Shown: positions 54,252-63,731 of the stretch, piece by piece
How the letters are laid out: every line of letters begins with the position of its first letter
How positions within the stretch are numbered: the stretch's first letter is position 1
DNA from: Pannonibacter phragmitetus DSM 14782
GTDB taxonomy: Bacteria > Pseudomonadota > Alphaproteobacteria > Rhizobiales > Stappiaceae
Assembly: GCF_000382365.1 (NCBI RefSeq)
Contig: NZ_KB908220.1
Span: 150,805 to 214,804 of the forward strand
DNA length: 64,000 bases
Reading direction: 5' to 3'
Made by a program: the position numbers and the translations under genes
Notes under the pieces: model-generated
Told to the model about the DNA's origin: nothing
What the model saw: the letters and a program-made list of their open reading frames with translations, nothing else
The model's database searches: none

Positions 54252-54590
54252 TTACTGACCTTCGATTTCCTGAAGTGCTGCCTGGCCATGGGCATCGCGC
54301 AGCCGCGCGAGCTCTGCCGCCGACCCTGACGCGCCGCTGCCGCCCTGCACGGCAGCCCGTGCCTCGGACAGCTTCTTCAGCCGTTCCAGATTCGCCTCGC
54401 GCGCCTGATCGTCCAGAACGCCGGAAACCTCTTCGCCATCCTGCGCAATGGTGGGCGGCAGCGGCGGCAGGGAGGTCTGCGGGCGCTTCCCCGTGATGGG
54501 TGCACTCACCATGCTGAAGACAGATGTATCCGGCTCGCTTGCGCAGCCGCCCAACAGCACCACCACACCCAAAGCCGCAATCGCTCTCAC
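54252..54590 (-). CDS. Small lipoprotein
   Basis: GTG 54590 (GGAGG 9 nt upstream) gives a 112-residue protein starting with a lipoprotein signal (ALGVVVLLGGC lipobox, Cys near residue 16). A Pro-rich linker (SLPPLPPTIAQDGEE) and a charged helix, AREANLERLKKLSEARAAV, follow. It would be anchored in the periplasm. The frame reaches 54641 without a ribosome site. I do not recognise a named family. It diverges from phaC. Confidence 0.78.
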   Translation of the reverse strand: MRAIAALGVVVLLGGCASEPDTSVFSMVSAPITGKRPQTSLPPLPPTIAQDGEEVSGVLDDQAREANLERLKKLSEARAAVQGGSGASGSAAELARLRDAHGQAALQEIEGQ

Positions 54591-54871
54591 CGTCTCAAAC
54601 CTCCGCAAGGCGCACGGCACCAGGGCCAGCGCGCAAAACATCTGGCCGCTTATAACCCCGTGAACGGCCTGCGGTCACTCGCCAATCCGGTGTTTTTCGG
54701 ATTTCCCGCCAGCATCAGTTGATTATGCTTGAAATCAGCATTCGCCCTCGCCCCATTCCGTGTCATAAATCGGAACGGCAACATTGATAGTGAAGGCGCC
54801 AAAGCATCGCAGAACGCCGCAAGGCCGGCCGCGCAGAGAAAAAGCAGTCCGAAAGGGAGGGGAACCCTGAC

Positions 54872-56695
54872 ATGGCAGATGACCGCCGGAACGCAGACGA
54901 ACAGAACAATCCGGTCATGCAGTACATCGTCAACAATCCGGAAGCCTTTGCGCATAATCTGGCGAAGATGATGGAGAACGGCGGCAAGGCTCTGGCCGCC
55001 TATCTGGAGCCCCGTGAGAAGGGTGAAGCCTCGTCGCAGACCCCGGACGAGCTGACCTCCGTCGTCAAGACGCTGGCACAGGTCGGCGAATACTGGATGT
55101 CCGATCCCCAGCGCGCCATCGATGCCCAATCCCGCCTGTGGGGCGGCTACATCAATCTGTGGAACTCCTCCCTCAAGCGCATGATGGGCGAGCCTTCGCA
55201 GCCCGCCGCCACGCCCCCGCCGCGCGACAAGCGTTTCGAGGACCCGGACTGGAACGAGAACCAGTTCTTCGATTTCCTCAAGCAGCTCTACCTGATCACC
55301 AGCAACTGGGCCCAGTCCATGGTGAGCGAGGCCGAGGGGCTGGACGAGCACACGAAGCACAAGGCCGATTTCTACGTCCAGCAGCTGTCCAACGCGCTGT
55401 CCCCGTCCAATTTCGTGCTGACCAACCCGGCGCTGCTGAAGGAAACACTCGCCTCCAACGGCGAGAACCTGGCACGCGGCATGGAGTTTCTGGCCGAGGA
55501 CATCAAGGCAGGCGGCGGCGACATCAAGATCCGCCAGACCGATGCCAGCAAGTTTGCCCTCGGCAAGAACCTCGCTCTTACTCCGGGCAAGGTCATCGCC
55601 CGCAATGATGTGTGCGAGGTGATCCAGTACGATCCAACCACGGAAACCGTGCTGAAGCGCCCGCTGCTGATCGTCCCGCCCTGGATCAACAAGTTCTACA
55701 TTCTCGATCTGACACCGGAGAAGTCCTACATCAAATGGGCGGTGGATCAGGGGCACACGGTCTTTGTCATCTCCTGGATCAACCCGGATGAGCATCAGGC
55801 GCAGAAGAGCTTCGAGCACTACATGCGCGAAGGCATTCTGAGCACGCTGGACGTGATCGCCAGGACCACGAAGGAAACCAAGGTCAACACCATCGGCTAT
55901 TGCGTCGGCGGCACGCTGCTGGCCGTGACGCTGGCCTATATGGCCGCAACAGGTGATGACCGCATCGCTTCGGCCACCTTCTTCACCACGCAGGTGGACT
56001 TCACCTATGCTGGTGACCTGAAGGTCTTCGTGGACGAGGAGCAGATCGCCATTCTGGAAAAACGCATGGCCGAACGCGGCTATCTGGACGGCTCCAAGAT
56101 GGCATCCGCCTTCAACATGCTGCGCTCCAACGATCTGATCTGGCCCTACGTGGTCAACAACTATCTGCGCGGCAAGGAGCCCTTCCCCTTCGACCTGTTG
56201 TTCTGGAACTCCGATTCCACCCGCATGCCGGCGGCGAACCACTCCTTCTACCTGCGCAACTGCTACCTGGAGAACAACCTCTCCAAGGGCAAGATGGAGA
56301 TCGGCGGCCAGAAGCTGGACCTGAAGAAGGTCACGATTCCGGTCTATAATCTGGCGACGAAGGAAGACCACATCGCCCCGCCGCATTCGGTGTTCAAGGG
56401 CTCGTCATGCTTCGGCGGGCCGGTGGACTACATCCTCTCCGGCTCCGGGCACATTGCCGGTGTGGTCAACCCTCCGGCCCGCGGCAAGTACCAGTACTGG
56501 ACCGGCGGCAAGCCCGAAGGCGCCTATGAGGACTGGCTGAAGACGGCAGTGGAACACCCCGGCTCCTGGTGGCCGCATTGGGATGCCTGGCTGCGCCAGC
56601 AGGACGGCAGCACGGTGAAGGCCCGCAAGCCGGGCGCGCACCGGGTGAAAATCCTGGGTGACGCGCCGGGAACTTACGTTAAGATAAAGGCCTGA
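54872..56695 (+). CDS. phaC: Class I poly(3-hydroxyalkanoate) synthase
   Basis: The 607-residue synthase polymerises 3-hydroxyacyl-CoA into PHA granules. The lipase-like box is GYCVGG with catalytic Cys344. Asp499 ([10 protein letters not shown]) and His527 ([12 protein letters not shown]) complete the triad. The N-terminal domain (about 50-200), with [16 protein letters not shown], matches class I enzymes. GGGAGG upstream supports ATG 54872. phaA/phaB are not adjacent. The DUF3141 and CoA-transferase genes at 3-7 kb may relate to the same polymer. Confidence 0.96.
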   Translation: MADDRRNADEQNNPVMQYIVNNPEAFAHNLAKMMENGGKALAAYLEPREKGEASSQTPDELTSVVKTLAQVGEYWMSDPQRAIDAQSRLWGGYINLWNSSLKRMMGEPSQPAATPPPRDKRFEDPDWNENQFFDFLKQLYLITSNWAQSMVSEAEGLDEHTKHKADFYVQQLSNALSPSNFVLTNPALLKETLASNGENLARGMEFLAEDIKAGGGDIKIRQTDASKFALGKNLALTPGKVIARNDVCEVIQYDPTTETVLKRPLLIVPPWINKFYILDLTPEKSYIKWAVDQGHTVFVISWINPDEHQAQKSFEHYMREGILSTLDVIARTTKETKVNTIGYCVGGTLLAVTLAYMAATGDDRIASATFFTTQVDFTYAGDLKVFVDEEQIAILEKRMAERGYLDGSKMASAFNMLRSNDLIWPYVVNNYLRGKEPFPFDLLFWNSDSTRMPAANHSFYLRNCYLENNLSKGKMEIGGQKLDLKKVTIPVYNLATKEDHIAPPHSVFKGSSCFGGPVDYILSGSGHIAGVVNPPARGKYQYWTGGKPEGAYEDWLKTAVEHPGSWWPHWDAWLRQQDGSTVKARKPGAHRVKILGDAPGTYVKIKA

Positions 56696-56773
56696 TCCGG
56701 AGAACCGGATTGCTGCCGCGCAATGGGCGCGGCAGATGCTCAGGGAGCGGTTTCGGGGCACGCCGTCAAGACG

Positions 56774-57391
56774 ATGGAAAACGCAAGGCAATTGAGGCCG
56801 CAGGGCGGGCAGGCACGCATCCGCCCGTCCGTCATGCCGGCCGGGCAGATCCGCTGGCTCGGCATGAACGCAAAGGTCTGGCAGCGCCACGCCAGCGGCT
56901 GGAGCGTGTGGACCCGCTTTGCCACCCTGCCGGTGCTGCTGCTGGCCGTGTGGAGCCACAGCATCATCGGCCTGCCCGGCGCACTGGCGGCCACCGGCCT
57001 CGTGCTGATCTGGCTCTGGCTCAATCCCCGCCTGTTCCCGCCGCCCCGCCGGACGGACCGCTGGCACGTGCGCGCCACCTTTGGCGAGCGGATCTGGCTG
57101 AACCGCATGTTCGTGCCCATTCCGGCAGAAATGTCCCGCACCGCCCTCGCCCTGTCTCTGCTGGCAGGCGCCGGTTTCATTGTTGCGCTGTGGGGCGCTG
57201 CGGAAAACATGCTGGCTCTGACGCTTGGCGGCGCGGCGCTCACCTATGCCGGCAAGATGGCCTTCCTGCATCAGATGACGAAGCTCTACGCGCGGATGAA
57301 AGACAGCCACCCGCTCTACAAGGCCTGGACGCTTGCCCCGCAAAACGACAACAGCAGCCCCTCCGGCCTGTTCAACCGCAAGCACGGGTGA
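56774..57391 (+). CDS. DUF6653-like membrane protein
   Basis: The protein has about 205 residues. The core begins MNAKVWQRHASGWSVWTRFATLPVLLLAVWS, followed by PGALAATGLVLIWLWLNPRLFPPP and RTDRWHVRATFGERIWLNR. About four hydrophobic helices alternate with basic loops. This wording matches what I recall of the DUF6653 family, whose function is unknown; the family name is moderately sure. ATG 56774 is a guess among ATGs at 56723, 56774 and 56864. It follows phaC by 78 bp and may be co-transcribed. Confidence 0.72.
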   Translation: MENARQLRPQGGQARIRPSVMPAGQIRWLGMNAKVWQRHASGWSVWTRFATLPVLLLAVWSHSIIGLPGALAATGLVLIWLWLNPRLFPPPRRTDRWHVRATFGERIWLNRMFVPIPAEMSRTALALSLLAGAGFIVALWGAAENMLALTLGGAALTYAGKMAFLHQMTKLYARMKDSHPLYKAWTLAPQNDNSSPSGLFNRKHG

Positions 57392-57430
57392 GAGCTGAGC
57401 GATCAGCGGCTTTCCGCTCTCCCTCTCCAT

Positions 57431-57535
57431 CGTCATCCCGGTTTGGCGCGCAGCGGCAAGACCGGGATCCAGTGCGCCTGGAGCAGGAGATGACTCACAC
57501 CGGGGCTACTGGATCCCCGCCTGCGCGGGGATGAC
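57431..57535. repeat. Dispersed GGATCC-type intergenic inverted repeat
   Basis: CGTCATCCCGG...ACCGGGATCCAGT (57431-57473) and ACTGGATCCCCGCC...GCGGGGATGAC (57508-57535) form an inverted pair, each with its own hairpin. Such elements are widespread between genes in Alphaproteobacteria. It fills much of the 297-bp gap between the DUF6653-like gene and speB. Confidence 0.65.
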
Positions 57536-57688
57536 TGAGGGGCGGGACAGTTTTTCAGCTACTTGACTTTGGACAGCGCCGCTCCCGTCTTGTGCCGGGG
57601 CCTGTCAGGAGGGCATGATTGCCCCCCTCAGGCAATTGCACACCAACAAGCAGCCCGGTGCCCGTTCACACCGGGCCATGGCCTCCCC

Positions 57689-58648
57689 TTACCCCTGCCG
57701 CTTCTTCTCGGCCAGCAGCCCGAGGTAATGCTGGGCAACGCTGGCGCCGGCGATGGAGGTGATGTCGGCGTGGTCATAGGCCGGCGCCACTTCCACCACG
57801 TCGCCGCCGACGAAATTGAGCGGCCCGAGGCGGCGCAGGATCATCAGCGCCTCGCGCGAGGTGAGCCCGCCCGCCACCGGCGTGCCCGTGCCCGGCGCAA
57901 AGGCGGGGTCCAGGCAGTCGATGTCAAAGGTCATGTAGGCCTTGGCATCGCCCACCCGGTCGCGGATCATCTCCACCACCCCATTGACGCCGAGCAGCTC
58001 GACCTCTTCGCCATAGAGAATCTCGAGGCCGCAGGTGTCGGGCGCATGGGTGCGGATGCCGATCTGGATCGACTTGTCCGGATCGATCAGCCCTTCGCGC
58101 ACGGCGCGGCCCGTAATCGTGCCGTGGTCGATGCGCCCGCCATCATCCGGCCAGGTGTCCTGATGGGCATCGAACTGCACCAGCGCCAGAGGCCCGTGTT
58201 TGGCCACATGCGCCCGCAGCAGCGGCAGCGTGACGAAATGATCGCCGCCGATGGAGAAGAGATGCACATCCTGATCCAGAATCTCGCGGGCCTGCGCCTC
58301 GATGCAGGCCGGGATTTCGGCGTTGCGGCCATAGTCAAACGAGACATCACCATAATCCACCACGGCCAGCCCCTCGAACGGGTCAGCATGGAACGGATAT
58401 TGCGGATCACCGTCAAAGATCGCCGAGGCGCGGCGCACGCCCTGCGGGCCAAAGCGCGCGCCGGGACGGTTGGACACAGAAGCATCAAAGGGAATGCCCA
58501 GCACCGCCGCATCCACGCCCGTGAGTTCGCGGCTGTAACGCCGGCGCATGAAGGACAGCACGCCGCCATAGGTGGGCTCATGCGAGCCGCCGGTCACGCT
58601 GTTGCCGAACACCGCATTGTCGGTCGGACGGGGACGCTTGAAAGACAT
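57689..58648 (-). CDS. speB: Agmatinase (ureohydrolase family)
   Basis: The 319-residue protein hydrolyses agmatine to putrescine and urea, or a related guanidino substrate. The two-manganese site is visible in IGGDHFVTLPLL, QFDAHQDTW and TFDIDCLDPAFAPGTGTP. FGPQGVRRASAIF near residue 65 is typical of agmatinases. In this family the substrate may also be guanidinobutyrate or similar. It diverges from guaD across a 222-bp gap; both release nitrogen from guanidino or purine compounds. Confidence 0.9.
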   Translation of the reverse strand: MSFKRPRPTDNAVFGNSVTGGSHEPTYGGVLSFMRRRYSRELTGVDAAVLGIPFDASVSNRPGARFGPQGVRRASAIFDGDPQYPFHADPFEGLAVVDYGDVSFDYGRNAEIPACIEAQAREILDQDVHLFSIGGDHFVTLPLLRAHVAKHGPLALVQFDAHQDTWPDDGGRIDHGTITGRAVREGLIDPDKSIQIGIRTHAPDTCGLEILYGEEVELLGVNGVVEMIRDRVGDAKAYMTFDIDCLDPAFAPGTGTPVAGGLTSREALMILRRLGPLNFVGGDVVEVAPAYDHADITSIAGASVAQHYLGLLAEKKRQG

Positions 58649-58870
58649 GGGAACTCCGGAAAAGTCAGGAACACGGGGCCGCCTGCCCCGCGCCGCGACC
58701 CTAGCCCAGCCATCCGGGAAAACAAGGGGCCTTGCCGGGACATCAAGACATCTTCGTGCGTCAGCCGGCTTTCAGGCGCACCGCTCATGCCCTTGTGCCG
58801 TCCCCTGCCCCTCATTAAAAAGGATGGGTTTGGCGGATGGCTGCCTAATCCGTCCTTGCTGCCCGCTCAC

Positions 58871-60193
58871 ATGGAGATCAGACCCTTGCCTCACGCCACC
58901 ACAAAGCTGCTGCGCGGCCGGACCGTTTCGTTTCTGCGCCGTCCCATGGGCGCGGGCGATGAGGGGGCGCTGGCGGTGCATGAGGATGGCGGGCTCCTGA
59001 TCGAGAACGGGCTGATCACCGCTGCGGGTGATTTCGCTGCTGTGGCCGCAAAGGCGCCGGAAGGGACGCCCGTCACCGACCACCGCCCGCATCTGATCCT
59101 GCCGGGCTTCATCGACACGCATCTGCATTTCCCGCAGGCGCAGGTGATCGCCTCCTGGGCGGACCAGCTGCTGGACTGGCTGAACGACTACACGTTCCCC
59201 GCCGAACAGCGCTTTGCCGACAAGGCCCATGGCGCGCGCATCGCCAGCACCTTCTATGACACGCTCATCGCCCACGGCACCACCACGGCGGTGGCCTATT
59301 GCTCCAGCCACCCCAATTCGGTCGAGGCCTATTTCGAGGAGGCGGAGCGGCGCGGCATGCGCATGCTGGGCGGCAAGACCATGATGGACCGTAACGCCCC
59401 CGCCGCCCTGTGCGACACCGCCCAGAGCGCCTATGACGACAGCCGCGCCCTTTTGGAAAAATGGCACGGACGGGGCCGCGCGCTTTACGTCATCACCCCG
59501 CGCTTTGCCATCACCTCCACGCCGGAACAGCTGGAGGCGGCCGGCACGCTGCTGCGCGAATTTCCGGACTGCCACCTGCAGACCCACATCAACGAAAACC
59601 TCAACGAAATCAGCTACACGCTGGAGCTCTACCCGCAGGATGCGGATTATCTCGCCATCTACGAGCGCTACGGCCTTCTGAGCCAGAAGACCCTGCTCGG
59701 CCACTGCATCCACATGAATGACCGGGAGCTGGCCGTGATGCGGGAGACGGGCTCGGTCGCCGTGTTCTGCCCCACGTCAAACCTCTTCCTCGGCAGCGGG
59801 TTGTTCGACAAGGCACGCATGGACAGCGCGGGCGTGCGCACCGCCATCGCCACGGATATCGGCGGCGGCACGTCCTATTCCATGCTGCGCACACTGGACG
59901 AAGGCTACAAGGTGCTGCAACTCCAGCGCCAGCGCCTCCACCCCTTCGAGACCTTCTACTGGGCCACCCGCGGCAATGCCGAAAGCCTGTCCCTCGCAGA
60001 CAGGATCGGCACGCTGGAGCCCGGCACGGAAGCCGACATCATCATCCTCAACCCCGCCGGCACCCCCGAAATGGCCCTCCGCGCCGAAACCGCCCGCTCC
60101 CTGGCGGATGAGCTTTTCATCCTGCAAACGCTGGGCGATGACCGGGCGGTGGTGGAGACCTATGTGGCGGGGGTGGGGATGAAGGGGGGATGA
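58871..60193 (+). CDS. guaD: Guanine deaminase
   Basis: The 440-residue amidohydrolase converts guanine to xanthine and ammonia. The zinc ligands are in LPGFIDTHLHFPQAQVIAS (His-x-His), HINENLNEI, GHCIHMND and IATDIGGGTSYSML. The nine-residue PGFIDTHLH stretch is diagnostic of guanine deaminases. A much longer in-frame reading back to 57563 runs antisense through speB and is not coding. ATG 58871 lacks a strong ribosome site; TTG 58886 has GGAG 9 nt upstream and is an alternative. Confidence 0.93.
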   Translation: MEIRPLPHATTKLLRGRTVSFLRRPMGAGDEGALAVHEDGGLLIENGLITAAGDFAAVAAKAPEGTPVTDHRPHLILPGFIDTHLHFPQAQVIASWADQLLDWLNDYTFPAEQRFADKAHGARIASTFYDTLIAHGTTTAVAYCSSHPNSVEAYFEEAERRGMRMLGGKTMMDRNAPAALCDTAQSAYDDSRALLEKWHGRGRALYVITPRFAITSTPEQLEAAGTLLREFPDCHLQTHINENLNEISYTLELYPQDADYLAIYERYGLLSQKTLLGHCIHMNDRELAVMRETGSVAVFCPTSNLFLGSGLFDKARMDSAGVRTAIATDIGGGTSYSMLRTLDEGYKVLQLQRQRLHPFETFYWATRGNAESLSLADRIGTLEPGTEADIIILNPAGTPEMALRAETARSLADELFILQTLGDDRAVVETYVAGVGMKGG

Positions 60194-60295
60194 GCTGACG
60201 AGCCCGAAGTTGTACGGCACGGCAAACCCATGTAAAAATTGCATGAATCGCGCGCTGCGCTTGCCATTTCACTTCTGGGTCGCCGGAGTTTGGAC

Positions 60296-63200
60296 TTGCC
60301 TCATCACGAAGGTTATCAGGAAGCGCTGCGGCGGATCGCAGCTTGCCGCGCAAGCGGTGCAGAAGAACTGGATCTCGGCGGCCTGCAACTGGAAGAAATT
60401 CCACCAGAACTTCTTGAACTGAGCTGGCTGAAACAGCTTTATCTGGGTGCCGCTGCAGAAGCTCGGAAAAATGCCTATCTGATTTACCAAAATTTAAACA
60501 CAGAAGAGCTGCGCAACACATATCACATGTTGCCGGAGAGTTTCTCAACCGCTTTCGCTCAACTTGAGTTTCTGGATCTCAGCTACTCACTGCTGGCCAG
60601 CCTCACTCCCCTTGAGGGGCTAACAAACCTGACAATGCTTGAGTGCGTCGACACACAGGTCAGCGACCTTAAACCTCTTCAGAGACTGACAAAATTAATA
60701 ACCCTCAATTGCAGCGGCACACAGGTTAGCGACCTCAAACCGCTTAAACATCTGCAAAGCTTAAAAACTTTAAATTTCAGCGACACACAGGTTAGAGATC
60801 TCAAACCCCTTCAACGACTGATTAGCCTAAAAATAATAGAGTGCGTGAGCACGAAGATAAATAACCTAATACCCCTTCAAAGACTGGAAATATTAGAGAA
60901 AATTGACTGCAGTGGCACACGGGTTAGCGACCTAAAACCTCTTAAGCGCCTTATAGAATTAAGACATATAAATATCAGCGGCACACAGGTCAGTGATCTT
61001 AAACCCATTCAGCAACTGACTAGCCTGACAACGCTTGTATGCGTTGGAACACAGGTGTGCGACCTCACCCCCCTCAAGCGGCTGACTAAACTTACACACC
61101 TCGATTTTAGAAGCACAGAAGTCAACGACCTCAAGCCCCTTCAAGAGCTCGATAGCTTGATAACACTTGCGTGCGCCAACACGCAAGTAACCGTCCTCAA
61201 TCCACTTCAACGACTGACAAAATTGACAGATCTAGATTGTGGAGATACTCAGGTTAGTGACCTCAGACCCATTAAAAAGCTCACAAGATTAAAAACTCTC
61301 GACTGCAGTGGCACACAGGTAAGCGATCTCAAACCCATTCAAAAGCTGACAAGACTAACATCTCTAGTTTGCAGCAGCACATTGATCAGCGACCTCAAAC
61401 CCGTTCAACAGATGACAGTTTTAACAGAAATAGACTGCAGCAATACACAGATCAGAGATCTTCAACCTCTTAAGGATCTGACTAAACTGACGATTCTGAA
61501 TTGCAGCGACACAAAGGTCAGCGACCTTACTCCGCTCGCAAGGCTAACAGGCTTGTCACAACTCGACAGCAGTAACTGCCATCTAAAAACTGTACCTTTG
61601 GGTTTCTGGCAGAACACAAATCTTGAGCAAGTGAACTTGCACAATACCATTCTACCGGGCGTTCCAGATGAGGTTCTAGCGAGCACCGTCTCAGGCAACT
61701 GCCTCCCTGCTCTGCGAGCACATCTGGCCGATCTGGGCGATGATCCGGAGCCGCTTAAAGACGTGAAACTGATGGTGCTGGGCAATGGCCGCATCGGCAA
61801 GACCCAGATCTGCAATCGTTTGAGAGGGCTGAACTTTGACGCCGAAGCCGACTCAACACACGGTATCCAGCTCACAAGCGCACCAATCCCTGAAAATTCC
61901 GGCCAATTCAACATCTGGGATTTCGGCGGTCAAGACATCTATTTTGGCACCCATGCACTTTTTCTGAAATCCCGAGCCGTCTTCCTGCTGGTCTGGACGC
62001 CGGAAACGGACAATTCGGACGAGGCCGAGCACGGTGGCACCAAGGTTCGCAACCGTCCCGTCAGCTGGTGGCTCGGTACCGTCCGCCGTCTCGGCAGCCC
62101 CAGAACACCGCTGATCGCAGTCCAAAACCAGCTTGACCGGTTTGAAGATGCCGGTGAGCATCCGGCAGTGGCTACGCTCCGGCAAGAGGATCACTATTGC
62201 CGCTCCCTCTCCTACAGCGCAAAGACGCAGGAGGGCGAAGCGTCCTTGAAAGAGCGGTTGAAGTATGCGGCACAGGAGTTCAACCCGCCTCTTATTGGCA
62301 AGGTCCGGCTGGCGGTCATTCATCAATTGCGCAAACTGCGCGAAGAGGATCTGACACACCCACCGAGTGAACGTCAGCACCGCACGCTGTCCTTCATGGA
62401 GTTCCAGCGCCTTTGTGATGATGCCGGCGGCATCAGCAACACGGAGCTGTTCCTAAACTTTCTGCACAATGCAGGTGAAGTGTTCTGGCAGCAGGGCCTT
62501 TTCGGCGATTCCATCATTCTTGATCAGGCATGGGTGCTGGAAGCGGTTTACTCTGTCTTCGACCGGACAAAGAGCTACCAGTATCTGCTCAGTCAGCGAG
62601 GATGCTTCACCCGGGATACACTTGCCATGCTGTTGTGGGACAACGCAGGCTACACAACAGCTGAACAAGAGCTGTTCCTTGGCTTCATGCAGCAGGCGGG
62701 CATCTGCTTTGCGGTCAGATCTGAGCTGACCTCTCCAATAGAGACGACATTCGTCGCCCCGGACCTCCTGCCGGAGCACTACGCAGACGAAGGGATCACC
62801 GGAACCATTGAGGGGAACGACCACACACTTGAATTTCCCACATTGCCTCCGGGCTTCATGCGCAACGTAATCGTGAGAGTCGGGCGAAAGGCCCGAATGA
62901 ACTGTCACTACTGGCGGCATGGCTTTTGTGGCTATGACGCAACCACGCAATCTCGCGTTCGAGTAGAGGAAACGATCAGAGATGACTGGTCGGGATCGAT
63001 CACCATTACTGCAGAAGGCACCCAGTCAGACCCTTTGATCAAGAAGCTGACACAATGGATCCTTGAAGAGGCGCAGTTGTTCGGCTTAGAAACTCAAGAA
63101 AAAACTTTACGCGAATTGCCAGAAAAATTGCCTGAACCTGACTTCCAGCCAGACCCGAAGCGGCCTTCCAACTACTTCGTCTCCTACGCATGGGCCGATG

Positions 63201-63700
63201 AAAAAACACCTGACCGGGACAGAATTGTCGATGAGTTTTGTCAATCTGCTCAGCAAAAGGGTGTTCAGATCCGCAGGGACAAGGACGAAATAGGCTTAGG
63301 AGATTCAATATCCGATTTCATGAGCACGCTCACGAAGGGTGACAAGATCCTGATTGTGTTGACTGACAAGTACCTTCGCTCCCGCAATTGCATGTTTGAA
63401 CTTTACGAAATCTGGAGGCTGGCGAAGGGCGATAGGGCTGATTTTCTTGAAAAGGCACGTCTTTTCAGCGCACCCGACGCCGGAATTTTCACGCCAGTTG
63501 GGCGGGCAAAAATTGCGCGGCACTGGAAGACAGCTTACGACGAGGAAAAAGAGTTTCTCGATGACATGGGCCCCGGCGACCGCCAAAGCCATCACAGACT
63601 GAAAACATATGCTGCGCACGTCGGTGAAATTCTGGAGGTGATTGCAGACACCCTGCAGCCACGCACTCTGGAAGACCTGCTCGACTACGCCCTCACCTGA
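60296..63700 (+). CDS. LRR-Roc-COR-TIR protein (bacterial ROCO with C-terminal TIR), candidate immune NADase
   Basis: About 1134 residues. A cap (1-100) precedes 15 tandem 22-residue leucine-rich repeats (101-430). A Roc GTPase has P-loop GNGRIGKTQ from residue 496, DFGGQD at 542-547 (switch) and NQLD as the base-specificity motif. A COR region follows (about 660-860), then a TIR domain from about 959: NYFVSYAWADE, IRRDKDEIGLGDSI, and CMFELYEI with Glu1035 at the position of the TIR NADase glutamate. TTG 60296 has GGAG 7 nt upstream; the frame reaches TTG 60239. The repeat region is AT-rich, unlike its neighbours, and an IS end lies 31 bp after the stop. Function as a sensing NAD-depleting defence protein is inference. 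Confidence 0.87.
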   Translation: MPHHEGYQEALRRIAACRASGAEELDLGGLQLEEIPPELLELSWLKQLYLGAAAEARKNAYLIYQNLNTEELRNTYHMLPESFSTAFAQLEFLDLSYSLLASLTPLEGLTNLTMLECVDTQVSDLKPLQRLTKLITLNCSGTQVSDLKPLKHLQSLKTLNFSDTQVRDLKPLQRLISLKIIECVSTKINNLIPLQRLEILEKIDCSGTRVSDLKPLKRLIELRHINISGTQVSDLKPIQQLTSLTTLVCVGTQVCDLTPLKRLTKLTHLDFRSTEVNDLKPLQELDSLITLACANTQVTVLNPLQRLTKLTDLDCGDTQVSDLRPIKKLTRLKTLDCSGTQVSDLKPIQKLTRLTSLVCSSTLISDLKPVQQMTVLTEIDCSNTQIRDLQPLKDLTKLTILNCSDTKVSDLTPLARLTGLSQLDSSNCHLKTVPLGFWQNTNLEQVNLHNTILPGVPDEVLASTVSGNCLPALRAHLADLGDDPEPLKDVKLMVLGNGRIGKTQICNRLRGLNFDAEADSTHGIQLTSAPIPENSGQFNIWDFGGQDIYFGTHALFLKSRAVFLLVWTPETDNSDEAEHGGTKVRNRPVSWWLGTVRRLGSPRTPLIAVQNQLDRFEDAGEHPAVATLRQEDHYCRSLSYSAKTQEGEASLKERLKYAAQEFNPPLIGKVRLAVIHQLRKLREEDLTHPPSERQHRTLSFMEFQRLCDDAGGISNTELFLNFLHNAGEVFWQQGLFGDSIILDQAWVLEAVYSVFDRTKSYQYLLSQRGCFTRDTLAMLLWDNAGYTTAEQELFLGFMQQAGICFAVRSELTSPIETTFVAPDLLPEHYADEGITGTIEGNDHTLEFPTLPPGFMRNVIVRVGRKARMNCHYWRHGFCGYDATTQSRVRVEETIRDDWSGSITITAEGTQSDPLIKKLTQWILEEAQLFGLETQEKTLRELPEKLPEPDFQPDPKRPSNYFVSYAWADEKTPDRDRIVDEFCQSAQQKGVQIRRDKDEIGLGDSISDFMSTLTKGDKILIVLTDKYLRSRNCMFELYEIWRLAKGDRADFLEKARLFSAPDAGIFTPVGRAKIARHWKTAYDEEKEFLDDMGPGDRQSHHRLKTYAAHVGEILEVIADTLQPRTLEDLLDYALT
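60596..61585 (+). repeat. Fifteen tandem 66-bp units encoding the LRR domain
   Basis: Each 66-bp unit encodes a 22-residue LRR of consensus SDLKPLQRLTKLTTLxCSGTQV. Units differ in DNA sequence but keep phase throughout. Most units carry Cys in the LxC position before the turn. The region is AT-rich relative to the flanks. Confidence 0.85.
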
Positions 63701-63731
63701 TCCCCCCCCAAACAAAAAAAACCCGCCGGTT

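Noticed and set aside
54650..56386. A 578-residue minus-strand open frame opposite phaC
   Set aside because: phaC is unmistakable with its full catalytic triad; the antisense frame is compositional.
57563..58870. N-terminal 436-codon extension of guanine deaminase
   Set aside because: The extension lies antisense to speB; the conserved protein begins near 58871.
60596..61585. Tandem 66-bp units considered as a CRISPR or satellite array
   Set aside because: Units are contiguous without spacers, diverge in DNA sequence and keep one reading frame as protein LRRs.
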